From Adenanthera pavonina (Eukaryota; Streptophyta; Magnoliopsida; Fabales; Fabaceae), in contig JAIVEN010000014.1 in the NCBI GenBank assembly GCA_026686845.1, forward strand, positions 33,936,001-34,000,000: a stretch of 64,000 nucleotides of DNA, read 5' to 3'. This document shows, piece by piece, positions 35,757 to 48,200 of this stretch (its first letter is position 1; each line of letters starts with the position of its first letter). Below the pieces are notes generated by a model. It searched no databases. It was not told the DNA's origin and saw only the letters and a program-made list of their open reading frames with translations. The translations under genes and the position numbers were made by a program.

Positions 35757-38700
35757 TGGGCTTCAAATTTTTGGACCTTAGGAGTCAAGAAATCAGTTTA
35801 AATAAAAAACCTTTTTATTCGACCAAGCACGAGAGAAAGAGAAAGAAACAAAGGAGAACGAAGAAGCAGAACTAGGGCTTTGGATTTTCAGCCATTGGGA
35901 ATGAATTTTGACTCCTAGGAGCTTAGATCTTGGATGGTAAGTGATTTCTACTCCTTTCTCTCCATTTTTCTTCAGTTTTAAGTTAGATTTTTTGGGTATA
36001 TGTTGGGATTTTTTGTTTAAGTCAAATCCTATCCATTAAAATGGATGAAATGGGATTAATAAGATGTGATTTAGTGTAAATGATGCTTGGGTGTGAGTTT
36101 TACAAGGATTATATATGAGTTGGGATAAACCCTAGGTTGGAATTGGTTAATGGTATATAGAATCCCATATGTATGTGGTTGGTTAGGGTTTGAATGATCA
36201 TTAGGAGCTCAATGATGCATACAAATGGTATTAGAACCTTGGGTTAAGTATAATAGGTTGACTTATGGGTTTTGGTCAAGTTGTATATTATGTTAGTTGA
36301 GATATTATGGTATTATAGAGGTTATTTGGTTGATCGAATGAGTACAAGTTGTGTTGGATAGTCCAAGAAGTTCATGAAATCCACGTGTGTAGTATTAACA
36401 ATATAAGGTAACTGGGTGTTTGTATTGTATTTATTATATGTTAGCATACATGTGGATTGATCGGAATCCTGTAAGTATACAGGGTCGATCGCAGTAATAA
36501 AAAGTCTCCGAAGTATTCCAAAGGTCAAACCCAAGGGAGGTATTAAATTTATCAATCCAAACTTTTAGTCCCAAAAGTGACAATCAAATTAAGAAATCAA
36601 ATTAAAAAGGAAAGAAATAGAAAAAAATGATGTCTAAGTTTTGATTCAGTTTTAGAAGTATTAAGGAATCAGAATTCACCTTACGAGATAACTAGATTCT
36701 ATTCCTTAGTTAGACTCTGCACAATTATAGTAACCATTGTTTCTAAAACATCCTAATTACCTCTCAGTCAATTAATCCCTATTTAATTAGGATTCAATTT
36801 GCTCTCACGCAACTAAAATTCCTAATTAAACCTTGAAAACTACAATGTACATCACCATGAATTCCTAATTCTATTTCTAGGTTAGTTATCCATGTTTATC
36901 TCTTTAGATCTAAGTTCACTCTTCACCTCTTAGTCCATAAAGCTTACCTATTAATTAGATTATATGGTGATCAAGCATAAAATCCACATGAACAAACAAG
37001 AGAGACAAAAATAATAAAGAAACAAATTAAACATAACTTGAAGAATAAATCCACAGAGTTAGAACTAAAGAAAGCAAATCCAATCTATCCTAGTCAGGCT
37101 ACATCCCTACCCTTAACTGGAAAATTTAGTCACACAAGAGAAAAGAAATCAAATCAGAACTAAAATCCCAAATCATAGTGAAAATAACAAGAAAAAAGAG
37201 TTATAGTAGAAGAGAATGAATCTATCTCTAATACTCCCTAGATCTCCTTGCTCTCTCTTTCTATAAGATGCTCCTAGTTGCTCCCAACTGTGTTTTTAAC
37301 CATGTTCTCTATCTTTGGGTGCCTTTTTGAATGTCCTTAATATTTTTATCATGTGTCCTTATATAGAGAAAGTTTAGAAGCCAATAAAAGCCCAAAATAT
37401 CATAAAGACACATCAAAAACATGTTTTTATGGACTTTTAATGTTTGGCCTGGCGCCGAGTGACCATAGAATCATCAAATATAGTGCTAGGTACTTCTAAA
37501 AGCCAAGAAATTGTTAAAAACGTGTTGAACCTATGCCAGCTGAGTTTGGACCGGCGTTGGGTGAATCCATGGTACAAATAGCTGCTTTGTTCAACTTTAG
37601 AAAGTTACTAGCTCGTGTTGATATTTTGAGCTCAATTTTCATTATGATGACATTAGAATTTGGAAAAACTCAAGCATGAAATTTGTATCTCTATGTCTTC
37701 TCTTTCCAAATCATCTTAAATCACTTCAATCGGAGTTCTGATCTAAGAAATATGATCAAAATACCAAAGGATGTCAAAACTTTTCAGCATGAATGATTTG
37801 TAATGTTTTTGCTCCAAATGCTTCCAAATGAGCCTATAATGCCATGAAATATAAAAATATGTAAAATCATGCTAAAATATATCAATTTAAACATATTTAG
37901 ATGTAATTTAGAGCTTAAATGTGGGTATTTTACATGTATAAAATAGACACCTAATATATATATATTCATGTTTCCATTTATACCATGATATTACTGTGTG
38001 TTTGGTTTTCTTTTTATATATCGTGGTATGCACACGGCTAGACATTATATTAGATGATAATGGTTATGATGACAATTATATATGATGATGATGTACAGTA
38101 CATGATGCATAGCATGACATTAAGGAACATGATGATGATGATTATATGATAATATGACATGAACATCACCATATGACATTATGAGGAATTGGTTGATTGG
38201 GTAGTGGTGATGATATATGATGTATGATATGATGAGATATGATATGGGTGAAATAAGGATGAGATTTCTGTCACTAAATCTTCTCCTGTAGCCTAGAGAG
38301 AAAGGCAGCAGCCAACTGCACCTTCCCTAAAATCACCACCAATTCACGGTGTTCAAGGGGAAGGAGAGCCACGGTCCAAGCATTAGTGTTACATTTGGCC
38401 GAGTGCACTAGTATGAGGTGAGCTTAGTGATATCCCAGAATCAGTCTTCACTGACTATTGAAAGGGAGTCACTTATATGAAATATCCTGTTATGACGACA
38501 GCTCATAATTCTAGCTGTGTGCAAGGGAGACATGCATTTCATTCCATTTCATTGTGCATTATTGTATAAGATATCATATATATGTTGCGTGTGGTTGTTC
38601 CTGGTTACTAAGACTTTGTCTCATATCCCTTTTTCATGAATTAACATTTCAGGAAAATGTTCTAGCACTAGTCCGAAGAAAGCAAAGGAATAGTGTCTCG

Positions 38701-39396
38701 AACATAGGAATATTCAAGTGATGGTACTATGTGTAATGTCTGTGTATGTTGTGTTAAGTAGGATAGTATGTTTGTAATAAATATGATAAAAATGATAATG
38801 TGATGATGATGGATGTAGAATGTTGATGAAGAGGAATGAATGTGATGATGGTGATGATATTGGTTGTGTATGGTTGGTGTATGTGCTATGGGTTGAATTG
38901 GTCATGTGTGTGAGCCCATAATGGATTTGGGCTTTGTTGGTGTATTTTTGGGTATATAGCCCATTATGTGGAATTGGGGTTCAAGGGGTCAAATCTTAGA
39001 GGAGTGATTCCTTTGAGGTGAAATTTTTTTGGACAAGTTGATTGAGTTAAATATGACTTGTGTGAAGGGTTCCTAAGTGTCCAATTGCCTTGGGTGGCAA
39101 TTGGAAGAGGTTTACGGCAAGTTTTGGTCAGAAAGTAACCAAAACGGTGTCAGATGTCCAAAATCTTCATACGGAGTCGGATTAGAGTGAAATTGATGTC
39201 TATGGATAGATTGGAACAAGATTGACTTGTAGGTGTTGGAAACAGGTCAATCAGAGGTCGGAGCATTAGGTTATGATGTTGGAAGTTCAGCCCAAAAGTT
39301 GGAAAATTGCTGAAATGATATCAGTAAGGGGTGCCGTAGTGCCAATCCCCTTTGTTTCTAAAAATTGAGACTAGAGAGTTTCCATACCGTGACGGT
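35757..39396 (+). mobile_element. Tekay-like LTR, forward, lacking both termini and split by a solo LTR
   Basis: The forward LTR begins around its 5' untranslated region ('tcagccattgggaatg', 'gtaagtgatttctactcctt'), is interrupted at 36451-37953, resumes with the 'tatatcgtggtatgcac' dyad arm near 38015, and carries the long-subfamily segment (about 38260-38530). It runs to within about 100 bases of the 3' terminus, where the Cassandra-type LTR replaces the end. Confidence 0.8.
36451..37953 (-). mobile_element. Unclassified solo LTR inserted in the Tekay-like LTR
   Basis: It starts TGTGGATTGATCGGAATCC and contains the 'cagggtcgatcgcagtaat' block seen at the 3' end of many plant gypsy LTRs, here inverted. 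The other end is TAAAATAGACACCTA. The flanks ATACA (36446-36450) and ATATA (37954-37958) match at four of five bases. About 1.5 kb, no coding. The exact right border is uncertain by a few bases. Confidence 0.65.
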
Positions 39397-39822
39397 TGTA
39401 ATGTCCAGCCGCTTCTTTGGGATTAACAATTGTCCCCAAAAACCAACACAAGCCCTTTCAGTGTACTTTGTCTTCACTCACACACCTCCTTCCTAGGAGG
39501 TCACTCATCCCATAATTACTCCAAGTCAAGTATGCTTAACTGAGGAGTTCTTAAGAGATAGGCTACTGAAAAGGTAGGTGTACCTTATTGGTATAGATAG
39601 TACCTATCAATTCCTTTAAGCTATCTTTAACCGTATAATCCCATACATATATAATCTCTTGATTTCTCTTATTCCGGTATGCATTCAATTCATTTATATG
39701 CCTCTCCTACTTAGAAGCCTGGTAGGAGCCGCTCCTTATTCGTGCCTTATCACTTTTTATCTCACACCCCCTTTCTTGCACCGGTAATCAATCCCCGCCC
39801 ACATTAGCCCCCAGATGTCACA
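39397..39822 (-). mobile_element. Cassandra-type TRIM LTR carrying a 5S rRNA segment
   Basis: The borders are TGTAATGTCC on the left and AGATGTCACA on the right, an imperfect inverted pair as in LTR ends. The interior holds a 5S rRNA-like block on the minus strand. Cassandra elements are tiny non-coding LTR retrotransposons whose LTRs carry 5S-derived sequence with RNA polymerase III promoter boxes. At 426 bp this copy is longer than the roughly 240-350 bp I recall as usual. No target duplication is visible (ACGGT on the left; the right flank is disturbed by the next insertion), and no second LTR is present. Confidence 0.75.
39483..39575 (-). pseudogene. 5S rRNA-derived segment inside the Cassandra-type LTR
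   Basis: Read on the minus strand it has CAGTTAAGCATACTTGAC, matching the 5S A-box region (CAGTTAAGCGTGCTTGGG), then GGGATGAGTGACCTCCTAGG, matching the C-box region (GGATGGGTGACCTCCTGGG), at the right spacing. The 5' part of 5S is not recognisable and several bases differ, so it is not a 5S gene, but the internal promoter is largely retained. Confidence 0.8.
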
Positions 39823-39826
39823 TGAG

Positions 39827-42277
39827 TGTAACACCCCTCATAATATCTTTCTTGGTGTTGTGTTTAGGATTAGAGAAAATAGGATGGAAGAAGGTTCAAG
39901 TGGAGTCTGAACAAGCTCTACTTCGCGGCGAGAAGCAAGGCCACCACCGAGAGAGTGGGTCTAGTGGCTAGTTTTGGCTGAAAATCTATGGAGTCATGGT
40001 GAGATGCTTGGAGCCACAACGAGATTTGGAATTTTTGTTTAAATCAAAATCATTTCAGACGATTAGGAAAGAAAGAAATGGAAGAGAATGGAGGAGCTCT
40101 ATTAGGGTTCGTGTTTTTCGGCAATTGGGAGTTGTTTTCGGACCTCAAGAGCTTGGATTCAAGTTGGTAAGTGTCCTCTACTCCTCCCTCTTCATTTTCT
40201 TAGGTTGAAATTAGGATTTTTTGGTTTTGAGTTAGGATCTTTGGTTTTGGCCGAAATCCACTAATTGAAATGGATGAAATAGGGTTAAGGAAGTGTGTTT
40301 TGGTTTTCTTGTTGCTCGGATATGAGTTTTAAAGGGTGTATGTATGATTTGAGCTTAACCCTAGGTTGTTTTCGGTTTGGGCTCTTGGGAATCTAAAGTA
40401 TATATGGTTGAGTAGTGTTTGAATGCTTCCTAGGAGCTTATTGATACATGAAAAGGGTGTTGGAACCTTGGGTTAGGCCTAAAGTAGTTGAATTGTGATG
40501 TTTGGTTTAATGGTATGTTGTGTTAATGGAAAAATTGTGTTATTATGAAGGTTGTTTGGTTAAATGAGAGGGGTTCAAGCGTGTTAGGCAATTCGAGAAG
40601 TTTATGGAACTCACGTGTGTGGTATTGACAACCTGAGGTAACCGGGTGTTTGTTTATGTGATTATATGTTGATATATATATGTATATGCATGTTCCTTTT
40701 CATACCACGATATTGATTGTGTATGTGTATGGTTTGTCTACATATCGTGGTATGCACAGCTAGTTGATATATGATGATTGTATATGTTATGTATATATGA
40801 TGTGTAGCATCCCCATACCATTGCATGCTAACATGTCCATATAATACTTGTGATGATAATGATGTATATATATGTGTGTATATATAGGTATGTTGGCATG
40901 ACATTGATATCATCACCATATAATTGCATAGTAAAAGATTGATGATGAGGTGATGATGATATGACATGATATGAGATGATGATATGATAAAGATCCCTGT
41001 TGCTAAATCCTCTCCATGGAAGAGCCAGGCAACAGAGGACAATATGATATGATAAAATATCCCTGTCACTAAATCCTCTTCTTGGGAGAGCCAGGTGGCA
41101 GTGGATTTGGGGATGCATCTTCCTTAAATCACCATTAATTTGTGATGGTCCAGGGGAAGGAGAGCCACGGTCCGAGCTCTAGTGTAACAATTGGCTGGGT
41201 TGCATTAGGGTAAGGTAAGCTTAGTGATGTCTTGGAATCAGTCTTCACCAACTATTGGAAGGGAATCATCTATTGAAATGTCTTATGATGATGACAGCTC
41301 GTGGTTCTAGCCCTGTATGAGGGAGAACATGCATATCATTCATTAGCATGGCATTTCATGACTTTGTGGATCAGTATATATATATTGTATGTGGTTATTC
41401 CCGATTACTGAGACATTGTCTCACACCCCTCTCTCATCACTAATCTTTCAAGTGAAGGTTCTTGCACTAGTCCTGAGAAGTTGAAGAAGTAGCAGCGGAC
41501 ATGAAAATACTAGGTCTATGTAGTTGTGTGTATTTTGGATATCTATCTTGTGCCAAGTAGGATAGAATGTTTTGTAATGAATGTATGGTTATGTATACAG
41601 ATGTTGTGTGTATGGTTGCATGGTTTTGGATGTTGAAAAGCCATTATAGTGGTGTTTGTGAGCCCCGTGTGGATTTGGGCCTTGTTGGTGTGTTTTAGGG
41701 CTTGTAGCCCGTTTGTTATGTTGGGGTCTCAAGGGGTCAAATCTCAGAGGAGTGGTTCTTTTGGGGTGAAACCTCTTTGGACAAGTTGGTTTAGGGTTTT
41801 GTACCTGTTTGATTGATTTCTGAGTGACCAGTTGCCTTTGGTGGCAATTGGAGATGGACAGTAGTGAGTTTTGGTTAATAAGTGATCAACATGGTGTTGG
41901 GAGTCCAGAATCTCCATATAGAGTTAGATTAAGGTGAAAGTGGTGTCACTAGATAGATTGAGACTAGATTAACTTGTAGGAGTTAAAATCAAGTCAATCA
42001 GAGGTCGGAGAATAAAGTTATGTGCATCGGAAGTTTGCCCGATGTATAGAAGTTGCTGATACGGAAAATTAGCAGGGGGTGCCGCAGCGTCGTACAAAAT
42101 AGGGGAGGTCAGAGTCGTGGCGGTACTGTAGCAGTCGCAGCCCCAGCCCTATTTTTGCTGTATTTTGATCCGTTTCCGCTATTCCAAAGATTTGGGAATT
42201 GAGATGTCAGGGTTGTGTTTGGTTGAATTTTGAAGTTTTTGGTCAAGTCTAAAGGTGTCTAAAGGTAGGGTGTTACA
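39827..42277 (+). mobile_element. Tekay-like solo LTR, long subfamily (2,451 bp)
   Basis: It starts TGTAACACCCCTCATAATATC and ends GTAGGGTGTTACA. The flanks ATGAG (39822-39826) and ATGAT (42278-42282) agree at four of five bases. It contains the roughly 300 bp segment (about 40980-41320) that includes 'gggagagccaggtggcagtg', and the perfect dyad at 40701-40754. It sits four bases from the end of the Cassandra-type LTR. No polypurine tract or primer site is adjacent. Confidence 0.9.
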
Positions 42278-42289
42278 ATGATACTATTG

Positions 42290-42775
42290 AGGACACGGCG
42301 CTGCACTCTGATACAATTGTTTTGGTTCGATTTCTTCAGTTTTCCAGAGGTTTAGGTGATGTGTAGGGTATATTGGTGTAGGGAGCTTGGAAACCAGCCT
42401 TGTAATTGCTCAATTGATAGGGAAGAAAATTCCTTGAGGCTCCAGGGATTGATGTAAGTCAAGGAGGGTTAAACCAGGATAATCGCTTTGTGTAATCTTT
42501 CTATCCCTTCCCTTAATTTAATTAGTTATGTTAATTTTAACTTAAATTAATTTCTATCTGCAATATTTTAGTTTCTATGATTCTAGTTTTTAGCATATTA
42601 ATTTGATAAAGTGAATTCACTTAAAACTTAATGTTTTTGTAGCTAAATAGCTTTGACATGTATTGAGTTAAATAATTATTTTTCAGACCATTTTAGACTT
42701 TAGAATTTGTTATATTAATATTTGAAAAATTGCAAAAACACATATTCACCCCTCTGGTGTATTTTTGGCAACATG
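42290..42775 (+). mobile_element. Probable LTR 3' remnant
   Basis: The wording resembles the 3' part of plant copia LTRs: 'agccttgtaattgctcaatt', 'agggttaaaccaggataatc', then an AT-rich run ending in 'attcacccctctggtgtat'. Neither border could be fixed. Confidence 0.4.
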
Positions 42776-42870
42776 TGCAGTTTTACAACCAATCATAAAG
42801 ACAATTAATTGATAAATCTGAGAAGCTATATATAGCTATATAGCACCATAAGGATTTCTAGTTCGAGCTT

Positions 42871-43684
42871 CTAACTAACTCGCATGGTTTCTTGATGAAT
42901 TTCCATAGCTTCCTTGATTATTATCTCGAAGGCGCTTTCAATGCAGGATTTTAGTTTGGGTTCGTTAATGAAATATTTTCCAGTCTTGACCGTCACTCTA
43001 AGAACTCCCATGTAGCTCATTATTGATATCCCAGGCCCTGAAACCCATAAAATTTAAATGGTCATTTTAGAGAATTCAAAGGCCTTCTTAAATGGTTATT
43101 CCCCATTTCTGTCACTGTTAAAAAATTATTATAAAAGGCAACTATTTTTCGTCTTTATTCCACCATTTAGTGGATTACATCACTCCTTATGATTCAACTT
43201 TTCCATTCCTGTTGTAATTGATTGGTCTGGTTTGAGTGTTATATTTTTTTTTATCAAAATTTCCAATAAAAATATAAAATACAAAAGGAATTTTTTGAAA
43301 GATTAATTCAATCGCAAAATTGAATTATAAAAGTTATCCATTTACTATAAAATCATATAATAAAGACATTATACCTTTATTTTCCCATTTTCTGTCCATA
43401 TTGGAAATTAAATGCAGAAGTCCGTAACTAAGAGTTTGGTGTCTCAAAAAAGCTTGCATATACCTCTACTAATTCGTTTTCTATAATTAATTAATTTACA
43501 AGCTCTTTGATTACTGGCAATTCACTTGAAAAATAAATTAAAATACCTCAGTTCCTCCGGCAATGATGAAATACAAGCCTTTCACAGGATGGTTAGCCAG
43601 AGACATTGGTTGTGATGGTCCAATTAAGTTCGAAATTACCATGCTTGATTTTGACACTGTGCCATGGATGTGTTTAGCCACGGC
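42871..43684 (-). pseudogene. WSD-type wax ester synthase/diacylglycerol acyltransferase, last two exons
   Basis: WSD proteins join acyl-CoA to fatty alcohols or diacylglycerol, at the endoplasmic reticulum in plants. Exon A (43547-43684) is 46 codons with AG and GT borders and reads SKSSMVISNLIGP then PMSLANHPVKGLYFIIAGG, the WS_DGAT_C pattern. Exon B (42871-43037) follows a CAG acceptor and reads ISIMSYMGVLRVTV, then PKLKSCIESAFEIIIKEAME, to a TAG stop. The N-terminal HHxxxDG acyltransferase centre is not in the window. Exon A ends on a complete codon, but exon B needs one extra base to be in frame, so splicing as seen would give a frameshift; with the missing 5' exons this argues for a gene fragment. 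If upstream exons lie beyond the Ogre-type element, the gene was broken or given a very long intron. Confidence 0.8.
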
Positions 43685-43830
43685 CTACAAACACAACAAT
43701 TGATTAGGCTTTTGAAAAATCTGAAAGGTCTACAAGTAATTCATTTCAAGTGCCAGTACCATCAAACACAATAATTTTGGTATGTACAAGTTATAAATAA
43801 TCATTGTTGCTGACAAAGAACATAAAGCTT

Positions 43831-44141
43831 TGTTTTTTTTTTTTCTAAACAAAATGACAGGTAGGGAAAGCACTCTCATAACCACTGGCAGAGCACCAAG
43901 TTCTAGCAGCTGAGTATCCATCCTGTACCTTCAATGGCCTTTAAGGGCCTGACACCTAGGGCCTTGGGAATGGGTTAGTCACTGAATAACTAGAGGACTG
44001 AGTGGAGGGGGATTTCTCCACGATGGAGTTGTTACCAACACAGAACTTGAGCAGTCAATGGGAGACTCGAATTCTCCTCACCCATGGGAGATGAGAGCCT
44101 TAGTCCTTATCCCATGACCACTTATGACAACCTGCGTTGGC
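43831..44141 (-). mobile_element. tRNA-derived SINE with target duplications
   Basis: Minus strand: a tRNA-like head containing 'gggataaggactaaggctct' and a B-box-like TTCGAGTCTCCC, a unique body, and a 3' A tail (12 A at 43833-43844, written as T on the plus strand). Flanking direct repeats are ACATAAAGCTT (43820-43830) and ATATAAAGCTT (44142-44152), 10 of 11 matching. It has the structure of an element copied by a LINE reverse transcriptase. It lies in what would be an intron of the WSD gene. Confidence 0.75.
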
Positions 44142-44289
44142 ATATAAAGCTTCCTTTTGCACATAATAAGTCTGCTAGAAAATACTATCATAGCAATTGG
44201 GCTTACAACTTGCACCTAATAACATGACAACTTTTCTTGCATATCATCATGTGAAAAAAAAAACATTTATTAACACCAAACACCTTTTC

Positions 44290-45278
44290 AATGGATGTTG
44301 TAACATCTAAATTTTTACAATTTGTTTGAATTATGATTTAGAGATTAACTACATAATTAGAATTAAAAGAGCTTAAATATTTTATGTAAATCAAACTAGG
44401 GACTAAATTACAAAGGATGATCAAGGACCAAATTGCAAAGAAAGTTGAATGGCATAATTGAAAATATTAATTATTAGCAAAAAGACAAAAAAGGGAGACA
44501 TAGATGTCATTTCCCCAAACAAATTATTTGTTTAGTATTTGCTAAGATTGATTATAGGAGATGATTCAGGAAAATTATCGTAAGAAATTATACTTTAATA
44601 AGCAAAACCAGTAAATAGATATATTGGGCGGAAAATTGGTCCGAAGTTCTATAATTTGTAAATTAATAAGAATTAGGAAATAAGTCTGGATTAAGAAACT
44701 TAGATATATTATGGCATAAAAAGAGATACTGGATTTTTCTATAAGGTTTAAATAACTATAGAATTAATCTAATGGATATTGGGTTAAAATCGGAATCTGG
44801 ACACAGTAAGACTGCACCGGTTTCTTATTGGGCCAAGAGTACTATTCATGAGGGTCCAGGAAAGATATAGAAAACCCTAATAAGCCAAGGATAATTTTTG
44901 AAAGTCCAGAAGTATTATTGACAAGAATAGTTCAAACCAAGCCAAGAAAAGCTAAAGGGCCCAACAAGCTCAATTCACTCGATTTCCAGACTGATTAAAT
45001 TATAGATGATTCAGTAGACTATGAAATAATAAAAAATAAGTCCAAAGTAATTTTATAAGATTTATAATAATTATCTATGCAGAGAGGTTACAAGAAAAAA
45101 TTAACCAGGACTAATTTTAACGGTGTTTTCAGTTAAAGCCTAATAAAGTAAAATATTTTTCTAAAATAAATTATATGGATTTAGAAATGATTAATTAAGG
45201 ATATAATGTGTTTAAAATTGATATTTTAAATATGTTTTTACCGAACAAAATTTACATAATCGGAGCCCGAAAACCCGG
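44290..45278. other. Non-coding, possibly a degenerate gypsy LTR
   Basis: The words 'tgtaacatctaaatttttac' near 44298, 'agggactaaattacaaag' and 'aaggaccaaattgcaaag' near 44397-44440, and 'cataatcggagcccgaaaac' next to the Ogre boundary resemble LTRs of other gypsy elements. No coding, and borders not proven. Confidence 0.35.
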
Positions 45279-48200
45279 TGTCGCACCCGGAAAAATGCGA
45301 CGAACGGAAAAAGAGAACAAATCGAGTTTTCGGATGAAAACCGACTTGTGAGGAGTCGCCACCAAAATCTTGAGGAAAATCTTGGAAAACCGCATTAAAG
45401 AGGAAAGGATGGTCTGCGTAACCAGAGTTGGATTCGGGAGTCGATTGTGTGTGGGGAAGGTGTTAGGCATCCCACAACACCCGTTCCTAGGAACGGTTAC
45501 CTTACATTGATTGTGTAAATTAATATGGCTTAAAAATATATTTTGGCTTTCCTTTTATAAATCACATGCGAGAAAATGGATGGAGAAAAAGAAAATTAAG
45601 AAAATTTGGAAAACAAAATAAAGAATATAGATTAAATTAAAATTAAGGATATTCAAGCAAAATGAGAAAAAGGGTTTGAGAAAATAAATTAGGAAACATT
45701 TATTCAATTAAGGGAAAAACACCAAAAAAATAAGAAAATATTTATTTTTTACAAAGGCGGACTTGACCCAGGATCAGAGCCTGGGGCCTACGTACCCTGC
45801 GGTGGGGGATCAAAGTCCACGTAGTTCGGGACTAAAAATGCGTGTCACTTGGTTGATATATTTTTTTTTAATTTTTGTAATAAGAGAAAGTTAATTGAAA
45901 ATAATTCACCTTTTGGCAATCAAAACGATTTTCCGAGATTGAGTTTGTGTGTTTTAATTGGCAAAAAGATAATTTAATTCCTCTTTCTTACCCTTATTTT
46001 ATTTGCTTGGAAAATGTTTTATTTTTGTTTTTCATTATTTTTTTAAATACTTTTACTTGATTTTTGACTTTTGAAACAACATATTTTGTACTCTTGAAAA
46101 TTTCTCTTTTAGAAGGAAAATCAATCAATCTATTGCAGACTCGCAGTCATGCCCGATAGATCAATATCTTAATTACCTGCGGAAGTTCCAAACCTCACGG
46201 TACAAGGGTTTTATTATAATTTTAAGGCGATAATTTGAAAAATACTAAAATATCATTATACTTTTAAAGGAAAGTTCAACTAATATCTGCATAGATAATC
46301 TTACGTAACGACATAGTTAACTAGAATACCCACGTGGATTTTGGAAACCTCGCGTGGTATGGTTACCCAATTAGTTATTATATTATTTTTTGGGTTTTTT
46401 TTTTTATTATTTTTTATTATTGCTATTATTTTTTAGTAAAATCGCTAAATATCATTATCTTGCTTAAAACGTTTTGAAACACACAAAAGTTCATGCAATT
46501 TATTTATGTTCCCCTAAAATAAGATGAAAAGGTCATTGAGACCTACTATTATAATTAAACGTTGTTAATACGCTCGTACAGCCCCGTAGGCTCATACGGT
46601 GTAATTATTTTAAAAGTCTGCGAAGACTCACAAGCCTTCGTGACAAGCATAGGAACTCATCAATTTATGGGACCATTTGAAAGCTTATGTGACTGACTCG
46701 ATTAGCCCCGAATTGCCTTATATGATGCACATGCCCCAACACAAAAAGCTAAGACTTTGTGATTTTAAAGAAATAAATGGGCCAAAAAGCAAAAGCCCAA
46801 GTTATACTCCTTCTTACTTTATTTCATTTATAACCCACATTGGACAGCAGAAACCTTTTCTTTAGATAGGCCCATACTTCAACACAAAAGCCCAGACCTT
46901 GTAAGTTATAATGGGCCCGGAAAAAAAAAAGAAGGAAAAAAAACCAACTATACTCCTTCTTGTATTGTTTCATTCAAGAGACAAATTTGGTAAGTGGGCC
47001 TAAAAGGGAAAGCCCAAGTCATACTTCCCCACCTTTCTTTACTTAAGGCCCATGGTAAAAAAAAACCTTTCTCCAAATGGGCCTGTACTGAACAAAAACC
47101 CATACCATTCATTTCAGCCATTCTAAATCACTCGCTGGGCAAAAACAAATTATTGGCAAGGAAAACTCTACGCGAATTATCATCATCCCAGGGCATCCCC
47201 AGGCAGTCCACGCTCATTGAATCAATTCGAAGCAGTAAAATCAAGACAAGAATTCACGGCGGAACCAAACTACATTCCTCAATGCTCAATACAAAACTAT
47301 AATGCAGCACGCGACTAAAATCAATCAGCAGAGGATTCAACGGGGAACCCAGGAAAACTATGGATTCTACTATGGAATTCAAACAAAAATGATCCAGTTG
47401 TAACCAGTAAAATAAACTAACCCAGATGACAATTGCCTTTGACTTACGCCTCGGATTCCTTGCCTCTCTCCCAATTGGTGAGCTTTCGTCCCCTCGGCCT
47501 CGGCCCTCCTCGGTTCAGTTTTCTGGAATTTCCAGTGCCCAATTTCCTGGAGTTCTTCGGCTTCGCGTCCTTCTCCTCCTTCCCAGGAAATTTTTCCCCC
47601 TCGGCCTCCTTTGTTTTCGGCCTCGCGGCCCTTGCCTCTGCTTCTCCCCGATGTCTCTAACAGCTGCAGTGAGAAGGGATCAACTCGAAGCTAAATCCCC
47701 AGGCTCTTCTCTGTCTCTCTTCAGCTTTCCTTGCTGAAATCCTCTCAATCTCGCGGTCTCTCGGTCTATGTCCCTCCTCTCTTCGGTTATAGACTCTGCT
47801 CGAGCTTCAGATTCCCCCCCTCTCTCTCCTTCTTCGGTCCAGAATTCTCCTTTTATAGAGCTTCCGCGGCCGAGAGGAGAGGAGCCCCGTGCGTGTGGTC
47901 TTCGGTCTTCCATTTGCGTACACGCCTCCTCTGTTCCGGTCTGTTCCTGTCTTTTCATGCTCAGCTTTTTCTCGCGGCCATGTCCCCTGCAGCTTTCTCT
48001 GTGCTCGTGTGTCTTTTCTCCCTCTGCTTCACGCTTCCCTCTGCTCGCGGCCATGTCTCCGCAGCTTTGCTCGTGCCTCCCTCTTTCTTTTCCCTCTGCT
48101 CTCTCTCTGCTAGGGCTTCCCTCTGCTCTCTGCTCTCTCAGCCGCGGTCCCCCCCTGAGCCCTAAAGGGCTCCCCTTGGCTTTGGGCCCTAAAGGGCTCC

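Noticed and set aside
39483..39575. Functional 5S rRNA gene
   Set aside because: Only the A-box to C-box part is recognisable, with several changes, and it lies within LTR borders; the 5' part of 5S and a tandem rDNA setting are absent.
42300..42325. Possible initiator-tRNA-Met primer binding site (TATCAGAG on the minus strand)
   Set aside because: It does not abut a convincing LTR end in the needed orientation; the adjoining sequence reads as a forward LTR tail.
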